A stretch of 64,000 nt of DNA from assembly GCF_900115005.1 (NCBI RefSeq), contig NZ_FOUY01000016.1, positions 88,433 through 152,432 of the forward strand, given 5' to 3'. The number at the start of each line of letters is the position of its first letter. Position 1 is the stretch's first letter. Positions 25,908 through 36,844 of the stretch are shown here, piece by piece. Made by a program: the position numbers and the translations under genes. This DNA comes from Pseudonocardia ammonioxydans. GTDB lineage: Bacteria; Actinomycetota; Actinomycetes; Mycobacteriales; Pseudonocardiaceae. The notes under the pieces are model-generated. The model saw nothing but the letters and a program-made list of their open reading frames with translations. It made no database searches and was not told where the DNA came from.

Positions 25908-26360
25908 ATGGCAGGGACGCGCGCCGACCGCGGTCGGAGCACGGCGTGGCAGGTGCCGCTGCGGGTGGTCACCGGCGCGTTCATCCTCAACTCGGGGATG
26001 AACAAGCGTGGGGCCGACGCCGACACGGCCACGGCGCTGCAGGGGTTCGCCGCGGGCACGTACCCGCAGGTGAAGAGCATGCCCCCGGAGCGGTTCGTGG
26101 CCACGCTGTCGGCCGGTGAGATCGCGTTGGGGGCGGCGCTGCTGGCCGTACCGGTGGTGCCCGCCGCGGTCGCCGGCGCGGGGCTGACCGGGTTCGCCGC
26201 CGGCATGCTCGGGCTCTACGCCCGCACGCCGGGCATGCGTCAGGAGGGCAGCATCCGGCCCACCGAGCAGGGCACCGCGCTGGCCAAGGACGTGTGGATG
26301 CTCGGTATCGGTGTGTCGTTGCTCCTCGGTGGTCTGAAGGGCCGCCGCGCCGCCCGCTGA
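25908..26360 (+). CDS. DoxX-like integral membrane protein
   Basis: A 150-residue protein with about three to four hydrophobic segments (RVVTGAFILNSGMNK near 19, IALGAALLAVPVVPAAVAGA around 71-90, GLTGFAAGMLGLY next, and VWMLGIGVSLLLGGL near the end). Helical layout and PLRVVTGAFI opening resemble DoxX/DUF4267-like proteins of unknown function. ATG 25908 follows GGGGTGGAG. It is 92 bases after poxB, possibly in the same transcript, which would put a membrane partner beside a quinone-linked enzyme; that link is speculative. Confidence 0.65.
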   Translation: MAGTRADRGRSTAWQVPLRVVTGAFILNSGMNKRGADADTATALQGFAAGTYPQVKSMPPERFVATLSAGEIALGAALLAVPVVPAAVAGAGLTGFAAGMLGLYARTPGMRQEGSIRPTEQGTALAKDVWMLGIGVSLLLGGLKGRRAAR

Positions 26361-26367
26361 GCACCGC

Positions 26368-27837
26368 TCATCCGGGTCCGGACGTCTCCCGGGTCCGGGG
26401 GTGCTGGCAGGAGTGCTGCAGCCCGGGCACGATCTGGCGCCGGACCGGCACCGCCCGGTCGATGGTCAGGAAGGCGACGACGCCGCCGGCGACGCACAGC
26501 CCGGCCGCGACCAGCATCCCGCGGGCGAAGCCGGCCCCGAGCGCGCCGGCACCGTCGCCGCTCAGCCCGGCGACGGGCGGCAGCAACGCCACCGCGAGCA
26601 GCCCGGCGGTGCGGGCGACGGCGTTGTTGACCCCGGAGGCCGTGCCGACGTGCTGCTCGTCGACCGCCGCGAGCACGGTCGCGGTCAGCGGCGCCACCGT
26701 CACCGCCAGACCCAGGCCGAACACCAGCACCCCGGGCAGCACCCCCGCCGCGTAGCTGCTGCCCGGCACCGCCCGGGTCAGCAGCGCCAGCCCACCGGCG
26801 ACGACGAACGGTCCGACGGTCATCGGCAGCCGCGGCCCAACACGCTGGGCGAACCCGCCGATCACCGGCGAGAGCACCAGCATGATCACCGTCATCGGCA
26901 GCGTCGCCAGCCCGGCCGCCAGCGCCGAGTACCCCATGTTCTGCTGCAGCTGCAGGGTCAGCAGGAACTGCCCGCCGGTCAGCGCCGCGTACACCGCGAA
27001 CGTGGTCAGGTTCGCACCGCTGAACTGCAGGGACCGGAACAGCGCCGGCGGCAGCAGCGCCTCGGGCCGGCGCCGCTCGACCAGCGGGAACGCGACCAGC
27101 CCGACGATCCCCACCACCAGTGCGCCCACCGTGATCGGTGTCCACCCGCGGGACGGCCCCTCGATCAGCGCGTAGACGACCCCGCTGAGACCGAGCGTCA
27201 CGCAGGCGGCGCCGGCCAGGTCCGGGCGACCGGTCGCGGCCGGGTCCCGGCTCTCCGCCACGTGCCGCAACGCGACGATCAGCGCGATCGCCGCGAGCGG
27301 CACGTTGATCAGGAAGATCCAGCGCCAGGACACCGCGCTCACCAGCCAGCCGCCCACGAACGGGCCGAGCGCCGAGGTCACCCCGGACAGACCGGCCCAG
27401 ACCCCGATGGCCTTCCCGCGGTCGGCCCGGCGGATGGAGGCGTCGATCAGCGCGAGGCTGCCCGGCACGAGCAGCGCACCCCCGATCCCCTGCACCAGCC
27501 GGGCCCCGATCAGCGCGCCACCGGTCGGTGCCAGTCCGCACGCCAGCGAGGCCAGGGTGAACACGACCAGCCCGATCACGAACAGCCGCCGGCGTCCGTA
27601 GCGGTCCCCCAGCGCGCCGCCGAGCAGCAGCAACGCACTCAACGTGAGCAGGTAGCCGTCCACCACCCACTGCAGTACCGCGATCCCGCCGCCGAGCTCG
27701 CGCCCGATCGTCGGCAGTGCCACGGTGACCACCGAGCCGTCCAGGAACGCGATCCCCGACCCGAGGGTCGCGGTCAGGATCAGGAAGCGTCCCGCCGGGG
27801 AGGACAGCGCGACCGGCTCCGGGTTCTGCGACGTCAT
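26368..27837 (-). CDS. MFS drug efflux transporter, DHA2 (EmrB/QacA) type
   Basis: A 489-residue membrane protein with about 14 hydrophobic segments. FLDGSVVTVALPTIGRE near 34-50 is the DHA2 motif D1 region, and GDRYGRRRLFVIGL near 86-99 is the MFS loop 2-3 signature. These proton antiporters export hydrophobic or cationic toxic compounds. ATG 27837 begins the usual short cytoplasmic N-terminus. A LysR regulator ends-to-start upstream (27886-28782, same strand, 48 bases apart) and may control it. Confidence 0.85.
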   Translation of the reverse strand: MTSQNPEPVALSSPAGRFLILTATLGSGIAFLDGSVVTVALPTIGRELGGGIAVLQWVVDGYLLTLSALLLLGGALGDRYGRRRLFVIGLVVFTLASLACGLAPTGGALIGARLVQGIGGALLVPGSLALIDASIRRADRGKAIGVWAGLSGVTSALGPFVGGWLVSAVSWRWIFLINVPLAAIALIVALRHVAESRDPAATGRPDLAGAACVTLGLSGVVYALIEGPSRGWTPITVGALVVGIVGLVAFPLVERRRPEALLPPALFRSLQFSGANLTTFAVYAALTGGQFLLTLQLQQNMGYSALAAGLATLPMTVIMLVLSPVIGGFAQRVGPRLPMTVGPFVVAGGLALLTRAVPGSSYAAGVLPGVLVFGLGLAVTVAPLTATVLAAVDEQHVGTASGVNNAVARTAGLLAVALLPPVAGLSGDGAGALGAGFARGMLVAAGLCVAGGVVAFLTIDRAVPVRRQIVPGLQHSCQHPRTRETSGPG

Positions 27838-27885
27838 GCCCGGTTCGTACCCCCTCACCGGCCGTCGTGCCCGGCGGGGCGCCGC

Positions 27886-28782
27886 TCAGCCGGTCCCGGG
27901 CAGCACCCCGGCCGAGGTCTCCAGCACCCGGTGCAGGACGGGTGAGTCGTCGTCGCGCCGCCAGGCCAGGAAGACGCCGATCGTGGGCAGCGGATCGGCG
28001 ATCTCCCGGACGCGCACGCCGTCGAGCGGCAGGTGGGCGACCGCGCTCGCCGTCGTGACGTGCAGCCCCACCCCGGCCGACACCAGCGCGGTGCAGGTCC
28101 ACGAGTCGGGCGCGGCCTGGACGAACCGCGGGGCGAACCCGGCGAGCCGGCACCGCTCGACGAACACCGCCCGGACCGCCGATCCGAACTCCTCCGGCAG
28201 GGCGACCAGCGGTTCGTCGCGGAGGTCGGCGATCGTCACCGCGCCGGCCCCGGCGAGCCGGTGCGCGACCGGTACGGCGACGACGCACCGCTCGCGCGAC
28301 ACGCCGCGGCTGGCCACGCCGGGCGGCGGCGTCGCGAACCGGACCAGTGCCAGGTCGGACTCGCCGTCGAGCAGCTCGGCGATCGCGGTCGTGCCGTAGC
28401 GACCGGGCAGGAACTCGAGGTCGACGAGCGGGTGCTGCTCGCGGACCGCGCGGCCGAGCCGGCCCACCGCCGCGTGCGCCGACGGCCCGGCGAACGACAC
28501 CCGGACCCGTCCGCTGCGCCCGTCGCGCGCCGCCGTGACCGCGGACCGCGCCTCGTCGGTGCGTGCCAGCAGGTCCTGTGCCCGGGGCAGCAGCGCGGCC
28601 CCGGCGGGGGTGAGCTCGACGCGTCGCGTGGTGCGCCGGAACAGCTGCGCGGCGAGCTCGGTCTCCAGCGCGCGCACGGTGCGGCTCAGGTACGGCTGCG
28701 CGAGGTGCAGCCGTTCGGCCGCGCGCCCGAAGTGCAGTTCCTCGGCGACCGCGACGAAGGCCTGCAGCCGCTGTGTGTCCAT
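27886..28782 (-). CDS. LysR family transcriptional regulator
   Basis: A 298-residue LTTR with helix-turn-helix in residues 2-60 (RLQAFVAVAEELHFGRAAE, LHLAQPYLSRTVRALE) and a periplasmic-binding-like effector domain. ATG 28782 starts the conserved MDTQRLQAF. It is divergent from the acyl-CoA dehydrogenase at 28869, with an interrupted dyad CAATAACC-N8-GGTATTGG in the 86-base gap, so it probably controls that gene pair, the MFS pump, or both. Co-inducer unknown. Confidence 0.88.
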   Translation of the reverse strand: MDTQRLQAFVAVAEELHFGRAAERLHLAQPYLSRTVRALETELAAQLFRRTTRRVELTPAGAALLPRAQDLLARTDEARSAVTAARDGRSGRVRVSFAGPSAHAAVGRLGRAVREQHPLVDLEFLPGRYGTTAIAELLDGESDLALVRFATPPPGVASRGVSRERCVVAVPVAHRLAGAGAVTIADLRDEPLVALPEEFGSAVRAVFVERCRLAGFAPRFVQAAPDSWTCTALVSAGVGLHVTTASAVAHLPLDGVRVREIADPLPTIGVFLAWRRDDDSPVLHRVLETSAGVLPGTG

Positions 28783-28812
28783 CCCCCGCCTCGTTCGATG
28801 CACCTGGGGCAA

Positions 28813-28836
28813 CAATAACCGACAGACTGGTATTGG
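28813..28836. promoter_or_regulatory. Likely LysR binding dyad in a divergent promoter
   Basis: CAATAACC (28813-28820) and GGTATTGG (28829-28836) are near-perfect inverted arms separated by eight bases, fitting the T-N11-A style of LysR boxes. It lies between the LysR start (28782) and the acyl-CoA dehydrogenase start (28869). Confidence 0.5.
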
Positions 28837-28868
28837 ACGGGCGATGGATTCCGTCCGACGATCGAGGC

Positions 28869-30061
<1,193 letters not shown>

Positions 30062-30065
<4 letters not shown>

Positions 30066-31225
30066 CCGCGCCCCAGGACCTGCCGCTGGCCGGCTACACC
30101 GTCGTCGCCCTCGAACAGGCCGTCGCCGGCCCGATCGCGACCCGGAACCTGGCCGACCTCGGCGCCCGCGTCATCAAGGTCGAACGGCCCGGCGAGGGCG
30201 ACTTCGCCCGCAACTACGACGACGCCGTGCACGGCCTGGCCACCCACTTCGTCTGGCTCAACCGCGGCAAGGAGTCGCTCGCGCTCGACCTCAAGACCGA
30301 GCACGGGATCCGCGCCGTGCGCGCGCTGATCGCCCGCGCCGACGTGTTCCTGCACAACACCGCACCCGGCGTCGTCGAGCGCCTCGGTCTCGACGCCGAC
30401 ACCCTGCGCGCCGCCGACCCCCGCCTGGTCGTGGTCAACATCTCCGGCTACGGCACCAGCGGGCCGCGCAAGGACCGCAAGGCCTACGACATGCTGGTGC
30501 AGGCCGAGTCCGGGATGGTCGCGGTCACCGGTACCCCGGACACCCCGACCAAGACCGGCGTCCCGAACGCCGACATCGCCGCCGGGCTCTACTCCGCGAA
30601 CTCGGTGCTCAGCGCGCTGCTGCGCCGCGAGCGCACCGGCACCGGCGCCGTCGTCGACGTCTCCATGTTCGACGCCGCCGTCGAGTGGATGGGCCACCCG
30701 CTCTACATGCAGCTCTACGGCGGCCGGCAGATCCCGCGGATGGGGCTGAGCCACGCCGCGATCGCGCCCTACGACGCCTACCCCACCGCCGACGGCCAGA
30801 TCCTCATCGGCGTCCAGAACGACCGCGGCTGGCGCACCCTGGTCACCGACGTGTTCGACGACCCCGCCCTCGCCGACGACCCGCGCTTCGTCACCAACCT
30901 CGAGCGGGTCCGCAACCGCGCCGCCTGCGACGCGGCCGTCGGCGGGCACACCGTCCGCCGGACCACCGCCGAGCTCGACGAACGGCTCGCCGCCGCCGGC
31001 ATCCCGGCCGCCCAGGTCAACGGCACCGCCGAGCTCGTCGAGCACCCGCAGCTGCGTGAGCGCGACCGCTGGCGCACCGTGGCGACCGAGGCGGGCGACA
31101 TCCGCGCGGTCCTGCCCCCGATGACCTACCGCGACGTCGAGCTCCCGATGGGCCCGGTCCCCGCGCTCGGCGAGCACACCGACAAGATCCTCGCCGAGCT
31201 CGGTCTGCCGGACGCGCAGGAGTGA
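30062..31225 (+). CDS. CoA-transferase, family III (CaiB/BaiF)
   Basis: A 387-residue family III CoA-transferase: LADLGARVIKVERPGEGDFAR-like opening near 30-50 (here split as NLADLGARVIKVERPGEGD), HFVWLNRGKESLALDLK near 61-77 and GAVVDVSMFDAAVEWM near 195-210. These enzymes carry an aspartate that forms the acyl anhydride. GTG 30062 overlaps the acyl-CoA dehydrogenase stop. It ends in a convergent stretch with a strong bidirectional hairpin. Confidence 0.9.
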
Positions 31226-31231
31226 TCCACG

Positions 31232-31275
31232 ATCGGGCGCCGATCCGGCCGACGATGGCCGTCCCGGCGCCCGAT
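31232..31275. terminator. Bidirectional hairpin between convergent genes
   Basis: ATCGGGCGCC (31232-31241) pairs perfectly with GGCGCCCGAT (31266-31275), and the loop contains a further CGGCC/GGCCG stem. It fills the 56-base gap between the converging CoA-transferase and aldolase genes, where a shared terminator is expected. Confidence 0.65.
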
Positions 31276-31281
31276 GTGTGA

Positions 31282-32289
31282 TCACGCGGCGGCGGCGAGG
31301 TCCAGCGCGATGTCGACGATCATGTCCTCCTGGCCGCCGACGAGGCCCCGCCTGCCGACCTCGACGAGGATGTCGCGGGTGTCGAGGCCGTAGCGCTGCG
31401 CGGCCTGCTCGGCGTGGCGCAGGAAGCTGGAGTACACCCCGGCGAAGCCGAGGGTCAGCGTCTCCCGGTCCACCCGCACCGGGCGGTCCTGCAGCGGGCG
31501 CACGAGGTCGTCGGCGGCGTCCTGCAGGGCGAACAGGTCGCAGCCGTGCTTCCAGCCGTGCAGGTCGGCCACCGCCACGAACGCCTCGATCGGGCAGTTC
31601 CCGGCCCCGGCGCCGTGCCCGGCCAGCGACGCGTCGACCCGGGTGACGCCCTCCTCGACGGCGACGACCGAGTTCGCCACCGACAGCGACAGGTTCTCGT
31701 GCGCGTGGATCCCGATCTGGGTGCCCGGGTCGAGCACGTCGCGGTAGGCGCGCACCCGGTCCCGGACCCCGGCCATCGTCAGCCGCCCGCCCGAGTCGGT
31801 GACGTAGACGCAGTGCGCACCCGCGTCCTGCATGATCTTCGCCTGCGCCGCCAGGTCCGTCGCCGGCGCCATGTGCGACATCATGAGGAACCCGGACACG
31901 TCCATGCCCAGCTCACGGGCCCGGCCGATGTGCTGGATCGCGATGTCGGCCTCGGTGGCGTGGGTGGCCACGCGCACCGACCGGACGCCGAGGTCGTGGG
32001 CCCGCTTCAGGTCGTGCAGCGTGCCGATCCCCGGCAGCAGCAGGGTGGTGAGCACCGCGTTCTCGACGACCTCGGCCGCGGCCTCGAGCCACTCCCAGTC
32101 GGTGTTGCTGCCGGGGCCGTAGGTCAGGCTCGCCCCGGCGAGGCCGTCGCCGTGCGAGACCTCGATCGCGTCGACCCCGGCGGCGTCCAGCGCGGCGGCG
32201 ATCCGCCGCAGGTCAGCCGGGTCGAGCCGGTGCCGGACGGCGTGCATCCCGTCCCGCAGCGTGACGTCCTGGACGTAGAGCCCGGTCAT
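31282..32289 (-). CDS. 4-hydroxy-2-oxovalerate aldolase
   Basis: A 335-residue class II aldolase of the DmpG/MhpE family: [13 protein letters not shown] near residues 9-21 carries the metal-binding Asp and catalytic His, [11 protein letters not shown] near 193 the metal-binding histidines, and [14 protein letters not shown] near 224 is typical. It splits 4-hydroxy-2-oxovalerate into pyruvate and acetaldehyde, and channels the aldehyde to its partner dehydrogenase, whose stop codon overlaps its start. Last gene of the three-gene lower meta-cleavage operon. Confidence 0.93.
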   Translation of the reverse strand: MTGLYVQDVTLRDGMHAVRHRLDPADLRRIAAALDAAGVDAIEVSHGDGLAGASLTYGPGSNTDWEWLEAAAEVVENAVLTTLLLPGIGTLHDLKRAHDLGVRSVRVATHATEADIAIQHIGRARELGMDVSGFLMMSHMAPATDLAAQAKIMQDAGAHCVYVTDSGGRLTMAGVRDRVRAYRDVLDPGTQIGIHAHENLSLSVANSVVAVEEGVTRVDASLAGHGAGAGNCPIEAFVAVADLHGWKHGCDLFALQDAADDLVRPLQDRPVRVDRETLTLGFAGVYSSFLRHAEQAAQRYGLDTRDILVEVGRRGLVGGQEDMIVDIALDLAAAA

Positions 32290-33245
32290 GCCGGCACCTC
32301 CGCTCGGCGGGCGGCCACCAGCTGCTCCGCGGTGCGCAGCGCGGCCGAGGTCATGATGTCGAGGTTGCCCGCGTAGGCGGGCAGGTAGTGCGCGGCGCCC
32401 TCGACCTCGAGGAACACCTGCACACGCAGCGCCGGGCGCGGGGACCCGGTCGGGACGAGGGTGTGCAGCGGCTCGTCGTCGGCGATCCGGTCGATCTGGA
32501 CCTCCTGCTTGAGCCGGTAGCCGGGCACGTAGCGGGCCACCTCGGTGACCATCGCGGCGACGCTGTCCCGGATCGCGGCCGGGTCGGCGTCGTCGGCCAG
32601 GCAGAGCACAGTGTCCCGCATGATCATCGGCGGCTCGGCCGGGTTCAGGACGATGATCGCCTTGCCCCGTTCGGCGCCGCCGACCTGCTCGATCGCGGCC
32701 GACGTCGTCTCGGTGAACTCGTCGATGTTGGCCCGGGTGCCCGGGCCGGCCGAGCGCGAGGCGATCGAGGCGACGATCTCGGCGTAGCGGACCGGGGTGA
32801 CCCGGCCGACGGCGGCGACCATCGGGATCGTGGCCTGACCGCCGCAGGTGACCATGTTGACGTTGCGGGCACCGGCGTGGGCGTCGAGGTTCACCGGCGG
32901 GACGACGAACGGGCCGATCGCCGCGGGTGTCAGGTCGACGAGAATCTTCCCGTACGGCTCCAGGGCGCGGGCGTTCGCCCGGTGCGCGCCGGCCGAGGTC
33001 GCGTCGAACACGACCTCGATCTCGTCGAAACCGGGCAGCGCGAGCAGCCCGTCCACGCCGTCGGCGGTGGCGGCGATGTTCAGTCGCCGGGCGCGGGCCA
33101 GCCCGTCCGACGACGGGTCGATGCCCACCATCGCCCCCATCTCGAGGGTCTCGGACAGCCGGATCACCTTCATCATCAGGTCGGACCCGATGTTGCCGGA
33201 GCCGATGATCGCGACCCTGCTCCTCCCGTCCGGGGCCCCGCTCAC
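32286..33245 (-). CDS. Acetaldehyde dehydrogenase (acylating)
   Basis: A 319-residue DmpF/MhpF-type enzyme: NAD-binding [15 protein letters not shown] near 13-27 and catalytic Cys134 in [12 protein letters not shown]. It oxidises acetaldehyde with NAD+ and CoA to acetyl-CoA and forms a channelling complex with the aldolase. GTG 33245 overlaps the hydratase stop, and its stop overlaps the aldolase start, so the three genes are coupled. Confidence 0.93.
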   Translation of the reverse strand: MSGAPDGRSRVAIIGSGNIGSDLMMKVIRLSETLEMGAMVGIDPSSDGLARARRLNIAATADGVDGLLALPGFDEIEVVFDATSAGAHRANARALEPYGKILVDLTPAAIGPFVVPPVNLDAHAGARNVNMVTCGGQATIPMVAAVGRVTPVRYAEIVASIASRSAGPGTRANIDEFTETTSAAIEQVGGAERGKAIIVLNPAEPPMIMRDTVLCLADDADPAAIRDSVAAMVTEVARYVPGYRLKQEVQIDRIADDEPLHTLVPTGSPRPALRVQVFLEVEGAAHYLPAYAGNLDIMTSAALRTAEQLVAARRAEVPA

Positions 33246-34051
33246 GCGCCAACCCCGGTGAAGCTCGCGCGGACCTCGCCGAGCCCGGACAGCACCGCGG
33301 TGAACGTGTCCCCGGGCGCGACCGGCGTCATCGGGCCGAGCGCACCGGAGAGGATCACCTCGCCGGCCCGCAGGGGGTGGCCGTACTCCCGCGAGGTGCG
33401 GGCCAGCCAGACCAGCGCGGTGACCGGATCGCCGAGGCAGGCGGCACCGGTACCGGAGCTGAGCACCTCGCCGCCGGCACCGGTCAGCGTCATCGCGACC
33501 TCGCGCAGGTCGGTGTCCCCGAGCGCGTGGCGGTCGTCGCCGAGCACGTACAGACCGCTGGAGGCGTTGTCGGCGACGGTGTCGACGATCGTGATGTCCC
33601 AGCCGGCGACCCGGCTGTCGACGATCTCCAGCGCGGGCACGACCTGCGCGACGGCGGCGCGGGCGGTGCGCTCGTCGATGTCGTCGCGGTCGAGGTCGGC
33701 ACCGAGGACGAACGCGATCTCGGCCTCGATCCGCGGCTGCAGCAACCGGGTGATCTCGACCGGGGCGCCCTGGGCGCAGGCCATGTCGTCGAAGAGCACG
33801 CCGAAGTCGGGCTGGTCGACGCCGAGCTGGGCCTGCACGGCGGGCGAGGTCAGGCCGATCTTGCGGCCGGTGACGGTGCGCCCGGCGTCGCGGGCGGCCC
33901 GGGTGAGCAACGACTGCACGGCGTAGCCGGTGGCGACGGTGCTGTCCGGCAGCAGCGTGCGCACCGGCGGGCACGGCGTCGCGGTGCGGGCAGCGGCGAG
34001 CAGCTGCTCCGCGGCCGCGGACACCGCGTCGGTGGTGGTGGAGCTGGTCAT
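33242..34051 (-). CDS. 2-keto-4-pentenoate hydratase
   Basis: A 269-residue member of the fumarylacetoacetate-hydrolase-like hydratases (DmpE/MhpD): [20 protein letters not shown] near 55-74, [16 protein letters not shown] near 109-124 and [12 protein letters not shown] near 149 contain the acidic metal ligands. It adds water to 2-oxopent-4-enoate to give 4-hydroxy-2-oxovalerate. First gene of the operon, divergent from an IclR regulator. No ring-cleavage dioxygenase lies in the window, so the feeding pathway must be elsewhere. Confidence 0.9.
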   Translation of the reverse strand: MTSSTTTDAVSAAAEQLLAAARTATPCPPVRTLLPDSTVATGYAVQSLLTRAARDAGRTVTGRKIGLTSPAVQAQLGVDQPDFGVLFDDMACAQGAPVEITRLLQPRIEAEIAFVLGADLDRDDIDERTARAAVAQVVPALEIVDSRVAGWDITIVDTVADNASSGLYVLGDDRHALGDTDLREVAMTLTGAGGEVLSSGTGAACLGDPVTALVWLARTSREYGHPLRAGEVILSGALGPMTPVAPGDTFTAVLSGLGEVRASFTGVGA

Positions 34052-34091
34052 GGGTTCGACCGTGCCAGCTGCGGTGCGCGATGATGGCATC

Positions 34092-34907
34092 GTGCGTTCC
34101 ACCGTGCGAAACGCTGCCGCCCGAAAAGCCGCTGTCCGAAACGATGCCGGCCGAAACGCTGCGCCGTCGATGCTCGGACGGTCGCTGGACCTGCTGTCGG
34201 CGTTCCGGGCCGGCGAGCCGGAGGTGTCGCTGGCCGAGCTGTCCCGGCGCAGCGGCGTGGCCAAACCGACGGCACTGCGGCTGCTGCGCGAGCTCACCGA
34301 CCACTCGTTCGTGGAACGGACGCCCGGTGGCTACCGGCTGGGGCTGCGGCTCTTCGAGCTGGGCCAGACCGTGCCCCGGCAGCGGGACCTGCAGGAGTCG
34401 GCCATGCCGATCCTCACCGACCTGCACGAGGCCACCCGGGAGACCGTCCACCTGGCCGTCGCGGACGGCGCCGACGTCGTCTACCTGCAGAAGCTCGCCG
34501 TCGCCGGGAGCCCGCGGATCCCGTCCCGGCTCGGCGGCCGGATGCCGGCGCACTGCACCGGTGTCGGGCAGGCGCTGCTGGCGTTCGGACCCGCGACCGT
34601 GCTCGACGCGGTGCTGGAACGCGGCCTGACCCGCAGCGCGCCGCGCTCGCTGACCGCGCCCGGGTTGCTGCGTACCCGCCTCGACCGGATCCGCGAGCGC
34701 GGCTGGGTCGAGGAGTACGAGGAGTCCGCGCCCGGCGTCGCGTGCGTGGCCGCGCCGGTGCTGGGCCCGGACGGCGTCGCGCTCGCCGCGATCTCGATCA
34801 CCGGGTGGGCCAACCGGTTCGCCCCGGTCCGGGTGGCGCCCGCGGTCCGGACCGCCGCCTCGGGGCTGTCCCGGCTGCTCGGCGGACCGCCGGCCCGAGC
34901 GCGCTGA
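34092..34907 (+). CDS. IclR family regulator of the lower meta-cleavage genes
   Basis: The conserved IclR part begins at [12 protein letters not shown] (ATG 34170, 245 residues) with winged helix [20 protein letters not shown] and a C-terminal effector domain ([18 protein letters not shown]). A GTG at 34092 would add 26 residues made of five-residue repeats; I annotate it because CGATGAT six bases before it could serve as a -10 of a leaderless transcript, but the start is uncertain. Divergent from the hydratase gene with a 40-base gap, it is the natural regulator, as MhpR-type IclR proteins are for similar operons. Regulation (activation or repression) cannot be told. Confidence 0.82.
   Translation: MRSTVRNAAARKAAVRNDAGRNAAPSMLGRSLDLLSAFRAGEPEVSLAELSRRSGVAKPTALRLLRELTDHSFVERTPGGYRLGLRLFELGQTVPRQRDLQESAMPILTDLHEATRETVHLAVADGADVVYLQKLAVAGSPRIPSRLGGRMPAHCTGVGQALLAFGPATVLDAVLERGLTRSAPRSLTAPGLLRTRLDRIRERGWVEEYEESAPGVACVAAPVLGPDGVALAAISITGWANRFAPVRVAPAVRTAASGLSRLLGGPPARAR
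34107..34163 (+). repeat. Four direct repeats with a 15-base period
   Basis: CGAAACGCTGCC (34107), CGAAAAGCCGCT (34122), CGAAACGATGCC (34137) and CGAAACGCTGCG (34152) recur exactly every 15 bases. In the IclR reading frame they encode a low-complexity, five-residue repeat ([20 protein letters not shown]). They may be IclR-type binding sites in the divergent promoter, or a repetitive N-terminal tail. Confidence 0.6.
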
Positions 34908-34961
34908 GGATCCGTCGGACGACGGACGACGGCCGCCCGCTCCGTCCCTACCGTCGACCCC

Positions 34962-35525
34962 GTGACCCGACCACGACGGATACCGCGCACCATGACCTGG
35001 GGACTGCTCGCCGCCTGGCTCGTGCACGATGCCGAGGAGCTCGTCACGATGCCGCGCTGGCTCGCCCGTGCACGTCCGCGGCTGGAGCAACGCCTCCCCG
35101 GCATCCCCGACCGTATCTGGCGGCACCTGGCCCCCGACCAGACCCACACCGCCGTCGCGATCGGGTTCATGGGGTGCCTGATCGCGGCGGCCGCGTACGA
35201 CGGCGACCGCACCGACGGCCGGAGCCCGCTGTTCCAGGTGGTGCTGGCCGGTTTCGGCGCGCACGCCGTGCCGCACCTCGGCTCGGCGGTCCTCACCGGC
35301 GGGTACACCCCCGGGCTGGTCACCGCGCCGACCGTCGTCGTGCCGTACGCGCTCTGGGCCTCCCGGCGGCTGAACCGGGCCGGGGTCGAGCAGGCCAAGG
35401 TGCCGGCCGCCGCCTACGCCCTGCTCCCGGTCACCATCGGCGCGGCCCACCTGGGCGCGCGGGCCGTGGCGGCGCTGCGGACACGGCTGCAGCAGCGGCC
35501 GGTGGCAGCCGGGGTGGGATCGTGA
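34962..35525 (+). CDS. HXXEE domain membrane protein
   Basis: A 187-residue protein with His-Asp-Ala-Glu-Glu ([15 protein letters not shown], near residue 22) that defines the HXXEE family, followed by several hydrophobic segments and further histidines ([11 protein letters not shown] near 102, TIGAAHLGA near 157). The conserved His/Glu pattern suggests metal binding within a membrane protein, but the family has no established function. GTG/ATG choice: start at 34962 gives the expected short basic N-terminus. It ends four bases before the next gene. Confidence 0.75.
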   Translation: MTRPRRIPRTMTWGLLAAWLVHDAEELVTMPRWLARARPRLEQRLPGIPDRIWRHLAPDQTHTAVAIGFMGCLIAAAAYDGDRTDGRSPLFQVVLAGFGAHAVPHLGSAVLTGGYTPGLVTAPTVVVPYALWASRRLNRAGVEQAKVPAAAYALLPVTIGAAHLGARAVAALRTRLQQRPVAAGVGS

Positions 35526-35529
35526 GCAC

Positions 35530-36123
35530 ATGGACGTACGCCCGGCGACCGTCTTCGACGACGTCCGCGCCGTCATCGGGCCGCAGAACCCCACCGCCAA
35601 CGTCTGCTGGTGCCTGAGCTACCGGATCCCGTCCCGGCGCAACCGCGACCTGCGTGGCCCGGCGCGCGGCGCACTCGTCGAGGAGCTCTGCGCGGCCGAT
35701 CCACCACCGGGTGTGCTCGCCCACGACGGCGCCGAGCCGGTGGGCTGGGCGGCGATCGCCCCGCGCGCCGAGACCACGTTCGCCCGCAACCGGAAGATCC
35801 CGCGGCTCGACGACCTGCCCGTGTGGTCGCTGTGGTGCATCCGCGTGCGCCCCGGCCACCGCGGCCGGGGCATCTCGCACGCCCTGATCGACGGCGCCGT
35901 CGCGTTCGCCCGCGAGCACGGCGCGCCGGTGGTCGAGGCGTACCCGCTCGACAACCGGGGCGCCACGGTCGACCGGACCATGGCCTACGCCGGCCTCCGG
36001 CCGAACTTCGAGGCCGCCGGCTTCACCCACGCCGCCGACACCACCTCGACGCTCGCCGGGCACCCGCGCGTCCTGATGCGACTCGACCTCCGCCCCGCCC
36101 GGGTCACGCCAGGCCGCCGTTGA
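35530..36123 (+). CDS. GNAT family N-acetyltransferase
   Basis: A 197-residue acetyltransferase. [21 protein letters not shown] near 97-117 contains the acetyl-CoA pyrophosphate-binding loop (RPGHRGRG), and [14 protein letters not shown] [16 protein letters not shown] near 155 is the usual C-terminal element. Substrate unknown. Only four bases separate it from the HXXEE gene, and its 3' end overlaps the convergent SDR gene by 20 bases. Confidence 0.85.
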   Translation: MDVRPATVFDDVRAVIGPQNPTANVCWCLSYRIPSRRNRDLRGPARGALVEELCAADPPPGVLAHDGAEPVGWAAIAPRAETTFARNRKIPRLDDLPVWSLWCIRVRPGHRGRGISHALIDGAVAFAREHGAPVVEAYPLDNRGATVDRTMAYAGLRPNFEAAGFTHAADTTSTLAGHPRVLMRLDLRPARVTPGRR

Positions 36124-36844
36124 CGAACACGGTCTGCCCGTTCACCCACCGCGCAGGCCCGGCCAGGTGCGAGACCGTCTCCGCTATGTCCTCCGGGCGG
36201 CCCAGCCGCTCGAGCGGGGTGGCAGCGGTGAGTGCCTGAACGGTCTGCTCGGTGTTGCCGTCGAAGAACAGCGGCGTCGCGGTGGGGCCGGGCGCCACGC
36301 TGTTGACCGTGATGTCGCGACCGCGCAGCTCCCGGGCGAGGATCGGCGTCAGGCCCTCGACCGCCGCCTTGGTCGCCACGTACGGCCCGTACCGCGGGAG
36401 CTGTGTGCGGGTCACCGACGTCGAGAAGTTGATGATGGCGCCACCGTCCCGGACCCGGCGCGCCGCCTGCTGGGAGACGACGAAGGCGCCGCGCAGGTTG
36501 GTGCGCACGATCTGGTCGAACCGGTCGAGGTCGTACTCGGCGATCGATCCCAGGACCATGATGCCGGCGGTGTTGACCACGACGTCGATGCCACCGAACG
36601 CGGACTCGACCGCGTCGAACGCGGCGGCCACGGCGTGCTCGTCGGCCACGTCGCCACCGACGGCGATCGCTTGCCCGCCCGCGGTGGTGATCTCCTCGAC
36701 AAGGCTCTCCGCGGTGGCCCTGTTGCCGGCGTAGTGCACGCCGACCGCGAGGCCGTCGTCGACCAGCCGGGTGACCACGGCTCGGCCGATGCCCCCGGAA
36801 CCTCCGGTGACCAGTGCGGTGCGGGGCGCGGTGCTGTCGGTCAT
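36104..36844 (-). CDS. Short-chain dehydrogenase (3-oxoacyl-ACP reductase-like)
   Basis: A 246-residue SDR with TGGSGGIGRAV near residues 14-24, NTAG near 88 and the active-site tyrosine in YGPYVATK near 148-155. The catalytic YxxxK is present (YVATK). FVNGGLA ends the protein as usual. ATG 36844 overlaps the stop of the SnoaL-like gene. It forms a small unit with that protein and a TetR regulator; substrate unknown. Confidence 0.85.
   Translation of the reverse strand: MTDSTAPRTALVTGGSGGIGRAVVTRLVDDGLAVGVHYAGNRATAESLVEEITTAGGQAIAVGGDVADEHAVAAAFDAVESAFGGIDVVVNTAGIMVLGSIAEYDLDRFDQIVRTNLRGAFVVSQQAARRVRDGGAIINFSTSVTRTQLPRYGPYVATKAAVEGLTPILARELRGRDITVNSVAPGPTATPLFFDGNTEQTVQALTAATPLERLGRPEDIAETVSHLAGPARWVNGQTVFVNGGLA

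Noticed and set aside
32286..35600. 1104-codon minus-strand frame extending upstream of the acetaldehyde dehydrogenase
   Set aside because: Only the part from GTG 33245 matches the family; the rest overlaps the hydratase and IclR genes out of frame.
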